Assembly: GCF_013340845.1 (NCBI RefSeq) | Contig: NZ_AP020335.1 | Coordinates: 1,302,001 to 1,366,000 of the forward strand | DNA: 64,000 nucleotides | Origin: Hydrogenovibrio marinus | Lineage (GTDB): Bacteria > Pseudomonadota > Gammaproteobacteria > Thiomicrospirales > Thiomicrospiraceae | Reading direction: 5' to 3' | Shown: one piece after another, positions 37,739 to 46,919 of the stretch | Layout of the letters: each line of letters begins with the position of its first letter | Position numbering within the stretch: position 1 is the stretch's first letter | Translations under genes and position numbers: made by a program | Notes under the pieces: generated by a model | The model's input: the letters and a program-made list of their open reading frames with translations, nothing else | What the model was told of the DNA's origin: nothing | The model's database searches: none

Positions 37739-38353
37739 ATGAAAAAATGGCTAGTCATTCCTTTTCTGCTGTTTTGCTGCTTGCCTCAGGCAGTCAATGC
37801 CGAAGACAATCCGGACGCTCCGCCAAAACCAAAATTTAAGGCTCCGCCTCCACCGCCATCCGGCACGCAAGGGACACCTGATGGCGTAACCTTATTTGGG
37901 GTTGCATTAAATGGTGCCGTACGAGACTTGATCAACACCCAAATTAAAGACATCGGTGGCTTCGCTGAAGCTAGATCGACCCAGCGAGAGCACAATTTTG
38001 ACAAATACTTTCCAACCTTTAGAAAACGTGAACTCTATTATGTTGAGTTTCACTACACGCCAGATGGACAGTTTTATTCCGCTAAAGAGGTCTTCCGCCC
38101 TATTTCGACTCGTTTCGAAAACAAGCTAACCCCAATTAAAACCAGAGAAGTGGCACGTCAGTTGGCAGAGAAAATAGGACAACCCAGTAGAATCGAAAGA
38201 AAATCTGCCGATGGTACTCCCGGTTATAACGCCTACATTTGGGACGGTAAGAACCTTAAAATCACTGTAGACCGTGTCGGCAGTGAAATTTATGGTGAAG
38301 TCTTCGTGCTTTATCAAATGAAAATCAACCCTTATCTGGTTGCATCCTACTAA
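37739..38353 (+). CDS. Hypothetical secreted protein
   Basis: 204 residues with a clear Sec signal peptide (MKKWLVIPFLLFCCLPQAVNA), cleavage expected after residue 21. A proline-rich segment (residues 25-45) follows, then a mixed alpha/beta region with DVELYYVEFHY-like ELYYVEFHYTPDGQFYSAKEVF and paired Lys/Arg-rich strands. No known domain is recognised. It is likely periplasmic. It starts 42 bases after the APH/AAA gene, and a small gene follows in the same direction. Confidence 0.65.
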   Translation: MKKWLVIPFLLFCCLPQAVNAEDNPDAPPKPKFKAPPPPPSGTQGTPDGVTLFGVALNGAVRDLINTQIKDIGGFAEARSTQREHNFDKYFPTFRKRELYYVEFHYTPDGQFYSAKEVFRPISTRFENKLTPIKTREVARQLAEKIGQPSRIERKSADGTPGYNAYIWDGKNLKITVDRVGSEIYGEVFVLYQMKINPYLVASY

Positions 38354-38394
38354 CGACAGCGTTATGATTTAAGAAAAGCAAAGGGTTAAAGAAG

Positions 38395-38622
38395 ATGGAT
38401 GTTTCAAGCGTAGGTTCAGCGACTCAAAACTCGATTCAAGGCATGCAAAAAGGCTTTGAACAACTAGATCAAGCGAGTAAAGACATTGCAAACCCAAATC
38501 AGCCGGATAAGGCAAGCGGCTTAGTACAAACCAAATTCAGCGAAACGCAAGTTGAAGCTTCTACCAAAGCTTTGAAAGCGGCGGATGGTCGTATCGGCAC
38601 ACTTTTAGACGTCATGGCCTAA
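38395..38622 (+). CDS. Small protein resembling flagellar rod/hook termini
   Basis: 75-residue protein. The N-terminal half (QNSIQGMQKGFEQLDQASKDIAN) resembles the start of rod/hook proteins FlgB-FlgG, where a helix ends in xxNIAN. The C-terminal half (FSETQVEASTKALKAADGRIGTLLDVMA) resembles the FlgE/FlgF/FlgG C-terminal helix (VLKTADEMLGTLLDI). The beta-rich middle of real rod proteins is missing, so only the two terminal helices are left. No flagellar operon is adjacent. It could pair as a coiled coil. The function is unknown. Confidence 0.7.
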   Translation: MDVSSVGSATQNSIQGMQKGFEQLDQASKDIANPNQPDKASGLVQTKFSETQVEASTKALKAADGRIGTLLDVMA

Positions 38623-38626
38623 AAAG

Positions 38627-39217
38627 TTAGCTACAGTCTTCGATAAACCCTCTAACCTCGTCCCAAGACGCTTCTAAATGCTGAAAAGCATGATCCCCGC
38701 CTTCAAAAGCCAATACTTTTGAAGAACTTACTTCTCGATATTTTTCATAAGCAAACTCGTAAGGGATTACTTCATCCCCTTTATCCAACAATAATCGACT
38801 TGGTGTCGTTATGGCGCTAGGCGTTATGTACTGTTTTAACGATTCTATATAGGCTTCATCGATAACAATATGCTCCCCGGTTTTAGGATGATCATATTCG
38901 CCAATGTTTTGTTCAAAAATAGGAACTGGGTCAAGTGCAGGATTAACCATCACCAAAGGAACTGCATACAACTCAGCCAGATACTCTCCGTAAAAGCCCC
39001 CCATAGATGAACCAAAAATCTGCCAGGTTGGGGTTGTAGGCTTTAGCAATACCTCATGTTCAATTATCGTTTTTAAATAGGCAATGGATGCTTCGGGTGA
39101 GCTTTGCGGATAAGTCGGAACCAAAACCTCAATACCCAAGCTAGCAAACGCTTTTTTATACCATTGAGCTTTATGGCCTTCTCCACTGCTTAAAAAACCA
39201 TGCAAATAAAGAATCAT
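38627..39217 (-). CDS. yqiA: YqiA/YcfP-family alpha/beta hydrolase
   Basis: 196-residue esterase-like protein of the YqiA group. It starts MILYLHGFLSSGEGHKA, with the nucleophile Ser in IFGSSMGGFYGEYLA, and the likely catalytic Asp and His in LLLDKGDEVIPY and FEGGDHAFQHLE. Length matches the family. E. coli YqiA has esterase activity on short acyl-CoA and nitrophenyl esters; the natural substrate is unknown. Its start is only 17 bases from the start of the divergent recJ-like gene. A copy of the 19-bp motif is read here as PTWQIF. Confidence 0.88.
   Translation of the reverse strand: MILYLHGFLSSGEGHKAQWYKKAFASLGIEVLVPTYPQSSPEASIAYLKTIIEHEVLLKPTTPTWQIFGSSMGGFYGEYLAELYAVPLVMVNPALDPVPIFEQNIGEYDHPKTGEHIVIDEAYIESLKQYITPSAITTPSRLLLDKGDEVIPYEFAYEKYREVSSSKVLAFEGGDHAFQHLEASWDEVRGFIEDCS
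39014..39033 (+). repeat. Dispersed 19-bp motif, copy 5 (G-form, inside yqiA)
   Basis: AAAAATCTGCCAGGTTGGGG, the full consensus inside the yqiA coding region. On the coding strand it is translated PTWQIF. Confidence 0.8.
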
Positions 39218-39234
39218 GCTAAAATTTATTTCCT

Positions 39235-41058
39235 ATGCTAATGAATGCCAACGCCGAATCACTCAAAAAATTAGACCCGCAACAACCTGAAATTGTTGGG
39301 CGCCCTTTTTCTCAAAAAATATTTGATGCTGCAACAAAATTGGGACTGACCCCGCTTCAAGCTCGGCTTGTTGCCATGCGTTTGACGGATGCTGATTTTG
39401 AAGATGATAACATGACGGAAATGTTGGAAAAAATCGTTTTTCCGAAACTCAAATACCTCCAACACCCTCACGAACTTAAAAATGCAGAACAAGCGGCTAA
39501 ACATATTGCCGATGCCATCGAATCAGATGGACAAATTGTCTTGGCCACAGACTACGATACAGATGGTGTCACTTCAGCATGGGTCGCCACTCGTGCACTT
39601 GTAGACTATTTTCAGGTTGAGCCAGAGCGCATCACACACATCTTGGGTGAGCGTAGGTCCGGCTATGGTATCACTGATGATGTGGTAGATCGCATTCTAG
39701 CCATTGATAAGAAAATTGATTTGGTAATTTCAGCCGACCAAGGCTCCAGTGATGAGGCAAGAATTCAAAGGTTGGCTCAGCATGGCATTTCGGTTTGTGT
39801 CACAGACCACCACCAGATACCTGCTGACGGCACACCCAAAAGTGCTATCTGCACAGTCAATCCGCAACAGGAAGGTTGCGAATACGACAAAACGGTAGCC
39901 GGCTGTTTCGTTATTTTCTTAGTGATGGGGCAAACCCGCAAAGAATTGATTGACCGTGGTATCCTCCCCGCCTCATCTCCCTCGCTTAAAGACTTGGTTA
40001 TGAATGTTGCTTTGGGTACAGTCGCAGACAGCGTCAGCTTAAAAGGCGTCAATAATCGTGCAGTCGTGCAAGCGGGTCTTGCCATGATGAATGAATTGAA
40101 GCACCCTAGCTGGCAAGCCATGCATGCACTGAATGACAATAACCAACAGCCCTTTACGGCTGAATATCTTGGCTTTCAAGTGGCAACGCGCATCAATGCC
40201 GCAAGCCGTGTAAGCGATGTCACCACAGCTTTTCACTTCTTGAATGCTGAAGACTTCCATCAGGCGCAACAAATGTTGGATCAGCTGGAAATAGACAACC
40301 TCAACCGTCGAGAACAGCAAGAAACCATGTTATTACAGGCCAAACAAACTGCGGATGCTCTGTATTACCCTGGGAAGTTCACCATGGTCATCAAAATGCA
40401 GGGAAATGCGGGGATTCAAGGCATTATCGCTTCTCGCATCGGCGAACAATATGGATTGCCAACCATTGCCATGACGGATTTGGAAGATGGCTTCTTAGCG
40501 GGCAGTGGACGCGGCATCATTTCCAACATTGATTTACGCGAAGCATTTCAATGGATGTCCGACCAAGATAACGACCTGTTTGAATCAATGGGCGGACATA
40601 AAGGCGCCGCAGGCTGTATGATTCCGATTGAAAAGTTTGATGTATTTTCGGATTTGTTTGAACAGGCAATCCGCCATCAACTTGACCATGAAGTTCCAAT
40701 ATTCCAAATTGAAACCGATGGCCAGCTTGACCCTTATCAGCTAACGCCAAGCCTTTTAGAGGAACTAAACGTGCTGGAGCCATATGGAAGAGATTGGGCT
40801 AAACCTTTGTTTTATGGTGATTTTTGGATTCAATCTTGCCGAACAGTCGGACAGACTCAAACCCATCTTGCCTTCAACCTAAAAGCGTCAGATGGACGCC
40901 CGATTTCAGCAATCTTCTTTAACGCATTGGATTCCAATGATGAGGCAGTTCCATACCATACAGGTCAGGAAGTTCGTTGTGTGTATCAACCGGCATTGAA
41001 CCGGTATATGGGGTCAACCAGCCTACAACTCAGGCTGGTTCATGCAGAAGTGATTTAA
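39235..41058 (+). CDS. Divergent RecJ-like DHH-family exonuclease
   Basis: 607-residue DHH/DHHA1 protein related to RecJ, a 5'-3' single-strand DNA exonuclease. Motif I reads ATDYDTDGVTSAW, motif II SADQGSSDE (usually DNG), motif III VTDHHQIP, motif IV LGTVADSV, then NAASRVSD, and the DHHA1 motif GGHKGAAGCMI. The usual H-x-G-V-V-G-I-V-A box is altered to NAGIQGIIAS. These departures suggest a paralogue with changed properties, not the housekeeping RecJ. Start at 39235 or 39241 cannot be decided. It converges with thrC (4-base overlap) and diverges from yqiA. Confidence 0.85.
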   Translation: MLMNANAESLKKLDPQQPEIVGRPFSQKIFDAATKLGLTPLQARLVAMRLTDADFEDDNMTEMLEKIVFPKLKYLQHPHELKNAEQAAKHIADAIESDGQIVLATDYDTDGVTSAWVATRALVDYFQVEPERITHILGERRSGYGITDDVVDRILAIDKKIDLVISADQGSSDEARIQRLAQHGISVCVTDHHQIPADGTPKSAICTVNPQQEGCEYDKTVAGCFVIFLVMGQTRKELIDRGILPASSPSLKDLVMNVALGTVADSVSLKGVNNRAVVQAGLAMMNELKHPSWQAMHALNDNNQQPFTAEYLGFQVATRINAASRVSDVTTAFHFLNAEDFHQAQQMLDQLEIDNLNRREQQETMLLQAKQTADALYYPGKFTMVIKMQGNAGIQGIIASRIGEQYGLPTIAMTDLEDGFLAGSGRGIISNIDLREAFQWMSDQDNDLFESMGGHKGAAGCMIPIEKFDVFSDLFEQAIRHQLDHEVPIFQIETDGQLDPYQLTPSLLEELNVLEPYGRDWAKPLFYGDFWIQSCRTVGQTQTHLAFNLKASDGRPISAIFFNALDSNDEAVPYHTGQEVRCVYQPALNRYMGSTSLQLRLVHAEVI

Positions 41059-42530
41059 GCCAGAAACTTTAAGATTTCACTCTCAATATCTTGCTTATCA
41101 ATAACTGTTTTCTGTGCAACCGGTTTTGAGAACAAAGCTTCAATTTGCGAAGGAATGGATATTCCAGCTTTATCCGCAATCATTTTCAATGCATCACGGT
41201 CATGCTCATAAATATCTCCCGTCAGCGCCTTGGCAATAACAGGTGAAAACTTCGTCCATTCCGCGGTTGAATAAGCAATGGTTTTCAATGTTTTATCTTC
41301 ACGACAAGTGTCATAAGCCTTAAAACAGGTTGCCGTATGTGGACACATCAAGTAACCAACTGAAAACGCTTGTTGAATGTAGTTCATGCCCTCTTCATCT
41401 GTACAGAAGTCTGCCGCGAAAATCGCTTGCACTTGAGACAACTCTGCTTCGGTCAACTCGTAGAACTTATGGTTATCCAACTCAAACATCAACTCCTTCG
41501 TGCGTTCTGCTCCGAACAAATCGAACAACACGCGCTCAATATTAGAGGACTTCAAAATATCCATTGCCGGTGAAGTGGTTGGAATTACCGAAATCTCACG
41601 TAAATCATAACGACCGGTATTAATAAATTTGGTTAGGACATTGTTCATGTTCGAGGCGATGTGGATTTGTTTAACTGGCAAGCCCATCTTGAGGGCATAG
41701 TAACCGCCCAAAGCATTACCGAAGTTTCCACTTGGTACATTCAGGTAAACCTGATCACCCATCTGAATCGCGCCTTGACGAACCAACTCCAAATAGCTGT
41801 AGATATGGTATATGGTTTGGAAAATAATACGTCCGAAGTTAACCGAGTTGGCCGCTGAAAGCGAGATGTTATGCTCTTTCAGAGCATCACGGAATTTCTC
41901 AGAAACCAACAGGCTTTTCAGTGCTGTTTGAGCATCGTCAAAATCACCATGAATCCCAATAACTTTTAGGTTGGCAGCATCTTCTGTAACCATTTGCAGG
42001 CGTTGAACATCTGAAGTTCCACCATCTGGATACAAACAAGCTACTTGAACATTATCGCGGTTCTTGAAAGTTTCTAGTGCCGCAGGCCCTGTGTCGCCAC
42101 TGGTCGCTGCCAGAATCAAATACTTCTCATCGCGAGCTTGAGCAAGGGCTGACAGTACTTTACCGAAAGGCTGCAATGCCATATCTTTGAATGCACGAGT
42201 AGGTCCGTGGTAAAGCTCACTCACGAAAAGGTCGTCATATACTTTGACGACTGGAACAGGATTGCTTGGATCATCAAACTCATCATATAGTGCTAGCGCT
42301 TCATCAATAATCTTTTCTTCGATATCAATTTCAAACGCCTTCAAGACATCTTTTGCCAATGTCTTGTAACCTGAATTTACATGAGACATGAAAAAAGCTT
42401 CATCAAAGCTTGGTAAAGACTCAGGGGAATAAATGCCACCAAAAGAAGACATCGGGCTCAAGATCGCTTGAGCAAAAGAAATATGAGTTGGGCGCTGGCC
42501 ATCATTGCCACGGGTTTCGATAAATTTCAT
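41055..42530 (-). CDS. thrC: Threonine synthase
   Basis: 491-residue PLP enzyme converting O-phosphohomoserine to threonine. The PLP lysine lies in GPTRAFKDMALQPFGKV near residue 115, after SELYH. Further features are AATSGDTGPAALETF, CLYPDGGTSDVQRLQM, VNFGRIIFQTIYHIYSY and the phosphate loop VPSGNFGNALGGYYALKMGLP. Length and features match the bacterial long-form enzyme. It lies in an hom-[unknown]-thrC series on one strand, forming the threonine branch with alaC upstream. The stop overlaps the convergent recJ-like gene by 4 bases. Confidence 0.96.
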   Translation of the reverse strand: MKFIETRGNDGQRPTHISFAQAILSPMSSFGGIYSPESLPSFDEAFFMSHVNSGYKTLAKDVLKAFEIDIEEKIIDEALALYDEFDDPSNPVPVVKVYDDLFVSELYHGPTRAFKDMALQPFGKVLSALAQARDEKYLILAATSGDTGPAALETFKNRDNVQVACLYPDGGTSDVQRLQMVTEDAANLKVIGIHGDFDDAQTALKSLLVSEKFRDALKEHNISLSAANSVNFGRIIFQTIYHIYSYLELVRQGAIQMGDQVYLNVPSGNFGNALGGYYALKMGLPVKQIHIASNMNNVLTKFINTGRYDLREISVIPTTSPAMDILKSSNIERVLFDLFGAERTKELMFELDNHKFYELTEAELSQVQAIFAADFCTDEEGMNYIQQAFSVGYLMCPHTATCFKAYDTCREDKTLKTIAYSTAEWTKFSPVIAKALTGDIYEHDRDALKMIADKAGISIPSQIEALFSKPVAQKTVIDKQDIESEILKFLA

Positions 42531-42660
42531 ATGATCCCTGTTGATAAATTCTCGGTCGATGATCCATACAATAAACGATGGAGTTTCAATTATTTAACTA
42601 ACGGCGAATTATACCGGAAACATTGGTTTTTTTCGCCCTGAATCTACCGTGATTAAACGG

Positions 42661-43704
42661 TTAATCTGTATATTTCTGGATGGACTTTTTCCAGCGCCAG
42701 AATTTCTTCAAATGATTTGGTGTTAGGTAATAGCGATGACTCATCCCTAAATCCAGCAATAGTGAATGAATATCTCCATTTTGAAGTGCAGACAATATTG
42801 GAGCAAACCAGTTTTCTTCAAGCTGTTCTATCAGTGATAACCACTCATCTTGCATCATATCGGACATCGCTTCATCCAGCACCACCATCTGCTCGCTAGA
42901 GGGATTGTCGACCATTAATTTCTGCCAGGTTGGGTAAGTATCCGGTACGTTCATAAAATTCGATTGCGACAGTTTTGCCAAGCCCTTCAGATAAGCAAAA
43001 TCTCCCGCCAACACTGCATCTTGCCTTGCATAAATATCTTCTGTACGAAGCTGCCCTTCTCCCCATACCCAAACACCATTGATCTCAGGCAGACCTTTTG
43101 AACGACGCTCCTCGTTGACAGGATGTGTAAAAAACAACATTTGAACTTCGTTCATCAGTTGGCGCCAATAAGTGGCTGCATTACCCTCCGGCATGGCATC
43201 TTGTATGGATTGGTAACTCACCGCCTCAAGTGAATGCGTCTGTACATCTACGGGTTGAAGGATGCGGATAAACCAACGGAGGCTGCTCCCCAACACCAAC
43301 TCGACCCTATCTTGTTCAAAGTGCTTATTGAATGTTTCAACCAGCGCTTTTGCCTCGTCATCTTCTAACCCAAGCCCTTCTCCTGGAATCAATACCAACG
43401 TATCTCTATCGGGAATCAAATGAACAGGATCAACCCTTAACCAAAAATAGCTCGGATCAAAGCTCTCCAAATCCACGATTGCGGTGGTCGGCGCAACAGG
43501 CAGCGTACTTTTTTGATGAAACAAATAACTGGCATTATCCGAAAAGGAGATTTGATGCGTTTTATCTTTTGGCAGTTTATCTGCTTTAGCCAAAAGCGTT
43601 TCAAGCGCGGAGAAGCGTTTTCCTTCAAGCGCACCACCAGCTTCAGCAATATGCGCTGGTGTCAGAAGATTGGGAACCCACAATGTTAAAGCCGACGAGG
43701 TCAT
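42661..43704 (-). CDS. RpfE/COG4255-like protein (annotated phosphoglycerate mutase-like)
   Basis: 347-residue soluble protein. It resembles proteobacterial proteins labelled regulatory protein RpfE or cofactor-independent phosphoglycerate mutase-like. Visible stretches are LWVPNLLTPAHIAEAGG near the N-terminus, YFWLRVDPVHLIPDRDTLVLIPGEGL, INGVWVWGEGQL and a C-terminal FWRWKKSI. The metal-binding residues of an active iPGM are not apparent, so I doubt mutase activity. It sits between hom and thrC, a frequent neighbourhood for this family. A copy of the 19-bp motif is read as PTWQKL. Confidence 0.75.
   Translation of the reverse strand: MTSSALTLWVPNLLTPAHIAEAGGALEGKRFSALETLLAKADKLPKDKTHQISFSDNASYLFHQKSTLPVAPTTAIVDLESFDPSYFWLRVDPVHLIPDRDTLVLIPGEGLGLEDDEAKALVETFNKHFEQDRVELVLGSSLRWFIRILQPVDVQTHSLEAVSYQSIQDAMPEGNAATYWRQLMNEVQMLFFTHPVNEERRSKGLPEINGVWVWGEGQLRTEDIYARQDAVLAGDFAYLKGLAKLSQSNFMNVPDTYPTWQKLMVDNPSSEQMVVLDEAMSDMMQDEWLSLIEQLEENWFAPILSALQNGDIHSLLLDLGMSHRYYLTPNHLKKFWRWKKSIQKYTD
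42919..42934 (+). repeat. Dispersed 19-bp motif, copy 6 (G-form, inside gene)
   Basis: TTTCTGCCAGGTTGGG; the core is exact and the A/T end is degenerate. On the coding strand it gives PTWQK, in the same frame as copy 5 although the host genes are unrelated. Confidence 0.7.
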
Positions 43705-43754
43705 ACCCTCTCCTAAATGATTGAATACATAACAATAAGTTATTAAAAATTAAA

Positions 43755-43785
43755 CAAAAAAGCCTTCAATTAGAAGGCTTTTTCT
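43755..43785 (-). terminator. Intrinsic terminator after hom
   Basis: AGCCTTC and GAAGGCT form a 7-bp stem with a 5-base loop, flanked by A and T runs, so it can work in both directions. It lies about 28 bases past the hom stop and separates hom from the RpfE-like gene. Confidence 0.85.
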
Positions 43786-43812
43786 TTCAGGTGTCTTCAA
43801 GTAATTTCGAGT

Positions 43813-45129
43813 TTATTTGAACCCTGCTACTCGAATACGCATGATGTCACCATCAATCTCTTCCATACTCTCAAGTGCTGAAATCGCTTGATTGATTGTA
43901 GATTCCTGAACCTTGTTGGTAATCATCACAATCGTAGCATCATCTTCATTATCTGCACATGGCTCTTGGTGAAGCAATTCAATACTGATCTGCGATTGCG
44001 CCATGATTGAGGATACTTTTGCCAAAACACCTGCATGGTCTTTTGCGTAAAATCTTAGATAGTACGCTGACTTAATGTCATCAATGGCAACCACTGGTGC
44101 TGAAGTAAGCTGATCCAAAGCGAACCCTAGACCCGGTACGCGATCTTCTTGTGGTTGGCGCAATGCACGGATGACATCAATAATATCCGCTACAACCGCA
44201 CTTGCCGTTGGGCCTGCCCCTGCCCCTGGTCCATAATAAAGTGTTTGACCAACGTGATTACCGGCTACCATAACGGCATTCATGACGCCGTTCACATTTG
44301 CAATTAGAACAGAGTCTTTTACCAAAGTTGGGTGAACTCTCAATGAAAAGCCATTATCTGCTCGTGCTGCAATACCAAGATGTTTGATTTGGTAACCTAG
44401 TTTTTGTGCAAACTGGATATCATCCCCAGTGACTTTTGAAATCCCTTCTGTGTAGACCTTGTCGAACTGCAGTTCGATGCCAAAGGCAATGGAGGCCATA
44501 ATGGTCAATTTATGCGCTGCATCAATCCCTTCAACATCAAATGTCGGATCTGCTTCTGCATAACCTAATTCTTGCGCTTTTTTCAAAACTTGTGAAAAAT
44601 CAGCCCCCGGCTTTTTCATCTCAGTCAAGATGTAGTTCCCGGTTCCATTAATGATACCCGCCAGCCATTCGATTTGGTTAGCGGCAAGCCCTTCTCTCAG
44701 CGCCTTGATGATTGGAATACCACCTGCAACAGCTGATTCATAAGCAATCATTACGCCTTGAGCTTCAGCGGTCTTGAACAACTCGTTACCATGTTCGGCA
44801 ATCAAAGCCTTGTTTGCCGTGACGATATGCTTTTTGTTTTGGATTGCTTGTTCCAAACAGGTTTTCGCAAGCGTTGTCCCACCCATCAATTCAACAACAA
44901 TATCAACATTAGGGTTATTTACAACCGCCAAAGGGTCTGTCGTTAAATCAATGCCCGTTGTGTCAACAGGTCTTGCGCGATTAAGGTCTCTAACAGCGAT
45001 TTGCTCAACTTTAACGGAAACTTTTCCGCCCAATCGTCTTTGAATTTCGGTCTGAGTGGTTTGCAAAATATTGACCGTTCCACCACCAACAGTACCTAAC
45101 CCTAGAAGACCCAATCTTACTTCTTTCAC
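43813..45129 (-). CDS. hom: Homoserine dehydrogenase
   Basis: 438-residue monofunctional enzyme reducing aspartate semialdehyde to homoserine. Residues 1-25 hold the NAD(P) loop LGLLGLGTVGGGTV. The substrate region has VVELMGGTT, TANKALIAEHGNELF, AYESAVAGGIPIIKALREG, and the catalytic FDVEGIDAAHKLTIMASIAFG block. A C-terminal ACT domain (residues 355-430, FYAKDHAGVLAKVSSIMAQSQISIELLHQEP) suggests feedback control, probably by threonine. alaC is directly upstream and a terminator follows. High confidence. Confidence 0.97.
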   Translation of the reverse strand: MKEVRLGLLGLGTVGGGTVNILQTTQTEIQRRLGGKVSVKVEQIAVRDLNRARPVDTTGIDLTTDPLAVVNNPNVDIVVELMGGTTLAKTCLEQAIQNKKHIVTANKALIAEHGNELFKTAEAQGVMIAYESAVAGGIPIIKALREGLAANQIEWLAGIINGTGNYILTEMKKPGADFSQVLKKAQELGYAEADPTFDVEGIDAAHKLTIMASIAFGIELQFDKVYTEGISKVTGDDIQFAQKLGYQIKHLGIAARADNGFSLRVHPTLVKDSVLIANVNGVMNAVMVAGNHVGQTLYYGPGAGAGPTASAVVADIIDVIRALRQPQEDRVPGLGFALDQLTSAPVVAIDDIKSAYYLRFYAKDHAGVLAKVSSIMAQSQISIELLHQEPCADNEDDATIVMITNKVQESTINQAISALESMEEIDGDIMRIRVAGFK

Positions 45130-45181
45130 GAAAACTCCAATTCCTTACTCAATTTCTAATTTATAAAAAAAACGATAACTC

Positions 45182-46381
45182 TTAGACGTTGACGTTAATC
45201 AACCCGTCTTTGCGGAACATATCACGAATACCACGAATTGCCTGACGTGTTCTGTGCTCATTTTCAATCAAACCAAAGCGCACGTGATCATCTCCATAAT
45301 CACCAAACCCGATACCTGGCGCCACAGCAACTTTCGCTTCCGTTAAAAGCTTTTTAGAAAACTCTAACGAGCCCATCGCTTTGTACTCTTCAGGAATCGG
45401 TGCCCATACAAACATGGTTGCTTTAGGCGGTTCTACTTTCCAACCAATAGAGTTCAGTCCTTGACACAAAACATCACGTCTTGATTTGTACATATCGCTG
45501 ATTTCTTGAACGCAGTCCTGAGGCCCTTCCAATGCTGTAATGGCCGCCACCTGAATCGGAGTAAAGGTTCCATAGTCCAAATACGACTTCATACGTTTCA
45601 ACGCGTAGACCAACTCAGGATTCCCAACCATGAAGCCAACACGCCAACCTGGCATGTTATAGCTTTTAGACAAGGTATAAAACTCTACTGCAATGTCTTT
45701 TGCGCCTTCCACCTGCATGATAGAGGGGGCTTTATAGCCATCAAATGCGATATCCGCATAAGCCAAATCGTGGATAACCCAAATATTATGCTCTTTAGCA
45801 ATAGCGACCACTTTCTCGAAGAATGGCAATTCAACCGTTTGCGTCGTAGGGTTTCCAGGGAAGTTCAACACAAGCATTTTAGGTTTCGGCCAGGATTCTT
45901 TGATAGCCTTTTCCAATTCTTCAAAGAAGTCGACATCAGGCGTCATGCGAACATGGCGAATGTCTGCCCCCGCAATCACGAAACCATAAGGGTGGATAGG
46001 ATAAGCCGGATTCGGAACCAAAACCGTATCCCCTTTATCCACTGTCGCCAACGCCAAGTGCGCCAAACCTTCTTTAGAACCGATCGTAACAACCGCTTCG
46101 GTTTCATAATCCAGATCCACGTCAAACTTGGTTTTGTACCAGTTGCAAATGGCACGTCTCAGGCGAGGAATCCCTTGTGACACAGAATAACGATGCGTTC
46201 CTTCACGCTGAACCACTTCAATCAACTTATCAACAATGTGTTTCGGCGTATCTTGATCTGGATTCCCCATACCGAAATCGATAATGTCTTCGCCTCTGCG
46301 GCGGGCCTCGGCTTTTAACTCACCGGTAATGTTGAATACATAAGGAGGAAGTCGTTTAATTCTCTGAAAGTCGCCAGTCAC
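45182..46381 (-). CDS. alaC: Alanine transaminase AlaC-type
   Basis: 399-residue fold-type I PLP aminotransferase. It has [36 protein letters not shown] at the N-terminus, the cofactor Lys in [21 protein letters not shown] near residue 240, and the C-terminal substrate arginine in [13 protein letters not shown]. The start motif closely matches E. coli AlaC, which interconverts pyruvate and alanine with glutamate. The start is GTG. Order alaC-hom is common in proteobacteria. The peptide PGW also contains TGCCAGGTTGG by coincidence with the dispersed motif. Confidence 0.9.
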   Translation of the reverse strand: MTGDFQRIKRLPPYVFNITGELKAEARRRGEDIIDFGMGNPDQDTPKHIVDKLIEVVQREGTHRYSVSQGIPRLRRAICNWYKTKFDVDLDYETEAVVTIGSKEGLAHLALATVDKGDTVLVPNPAYPIHPYGFVIAGADIRHVRMTPDVDFFEELEKAIKESWPKPKMLVLNFPGNPTTQTVELPFFEKVVAIAKEHNIWVIHDLAYADIAFDGYKAPSIMQVEGAKDIAVEFYTLSKSYNMPGWRVGFMVGNPELVYALKRMKSYLDYGTFTPIQVAAITALEGPQDCVQEISDMYKSRRDVLCQGLNSIGWKVEPPKATMFVWAPIPEEYKAMGSLEFSKKLLTEAKVAVAPGIGFGDYGDDHVRFGLIENEHRTRQAIRGIRDMFRKDGLINVNV

Positions 46382-46541
46382 GGAAAATGAACCTTGTAAA
46401 AAAACGCACGAAATTGTGCAAATGCTGTGAGATAAATTTAAGCTGTTAATGATATACAGAAATGCCCGATTTCGTCAATGCAATTTGCGCTATAATTACG
46501 GCTAAATAAGCACTAAACATGAGATTTCGACGAGCTGTTTT

Positions 46542-46910
46542 ATGAAGTTTACCGAACACAGAGATTCCAACATCTTGACTGTCAAAAACTACCAGGTTGG
46601 GGGGGTCAAAGTAAATAATGATTGGATAAATCACAGTTGCTATCTAAACCAAAAAAATCTGGTCGAAAACTGGGCTTGTGACACCCTTGAAGCGCTTAGC
46701 GAAGCTCGCCTAGATGAACTGTTCCTACTACAGCCAGAAATCATTATTCTTGGTACTGGAGAAAACCAGCAATTCCCAGCACCCAAGTATTTTGCCTATT
46801 GTGCACAGAGAGGCATTGGGCTTGAAGTTATGGATAACTCAGCTGCTTGTCGAACCTACAATGTTTTGACTACAGAGCAGCGCGAGGTGGTACTGGCGCT
46901 GATTATTTAA
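46542..46910 (+). CDS. Mth938-like domain (DUF498) protein
   Basis: 122-residue protein of the Mth938/NDUFAF3 fold family. Conserved stretches are KNYQVGGVKVNNDWINHS, the ELFLLQPEIIILGTGENQQFPAPKYFAYCAQRGIGLEVMDNSAACRTYNVLTTEQREVVLALI block typical of the family. The function in bacteria is unknown; eukaryotic relatives help assemble respiratory complex I. It is divergent from alaC and convergent with nlpD. A copy of the 19-bp motif is read as NYQVGG. Confidence 0.88.
   Translation: MKFTEHRDSNILTVKNYQVGGVKVNNDWINHSCYLNQKNLVENWACDTLEALSEARLDELFLLQPEIIILGTGENQQFPAPKYFAYCAQRGIGLEVMDNSAACRTYNVLTTEQREVVLALII
46584..46605 (+). repeat. Dispersed 19-bp motif, copy 7 (G-form, inside gene)
   Basis: AAAAACTACCAGGTTGGGGG, one gap relative to the consensus. 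It is read in the + strand gene as NYQVGG, a frame and direction different from copies 5 and 6. Confidence 0.75.
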
Positions 46911-46919
46911 CCCTACAAA

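Noticed and set aside
45640-45656. GCCAACCTGGCATG resembles the dispersed word
   Set aside because: It encodes the invariant MPGWR motif of aminotransferases and lacks the GGG end and A/T end.
45506-46180. A + strand open frame of 224 codons
   Set aside because: It is wholly antisense to alaC, which has all its motifs; the frame is a codon-usage shadow.
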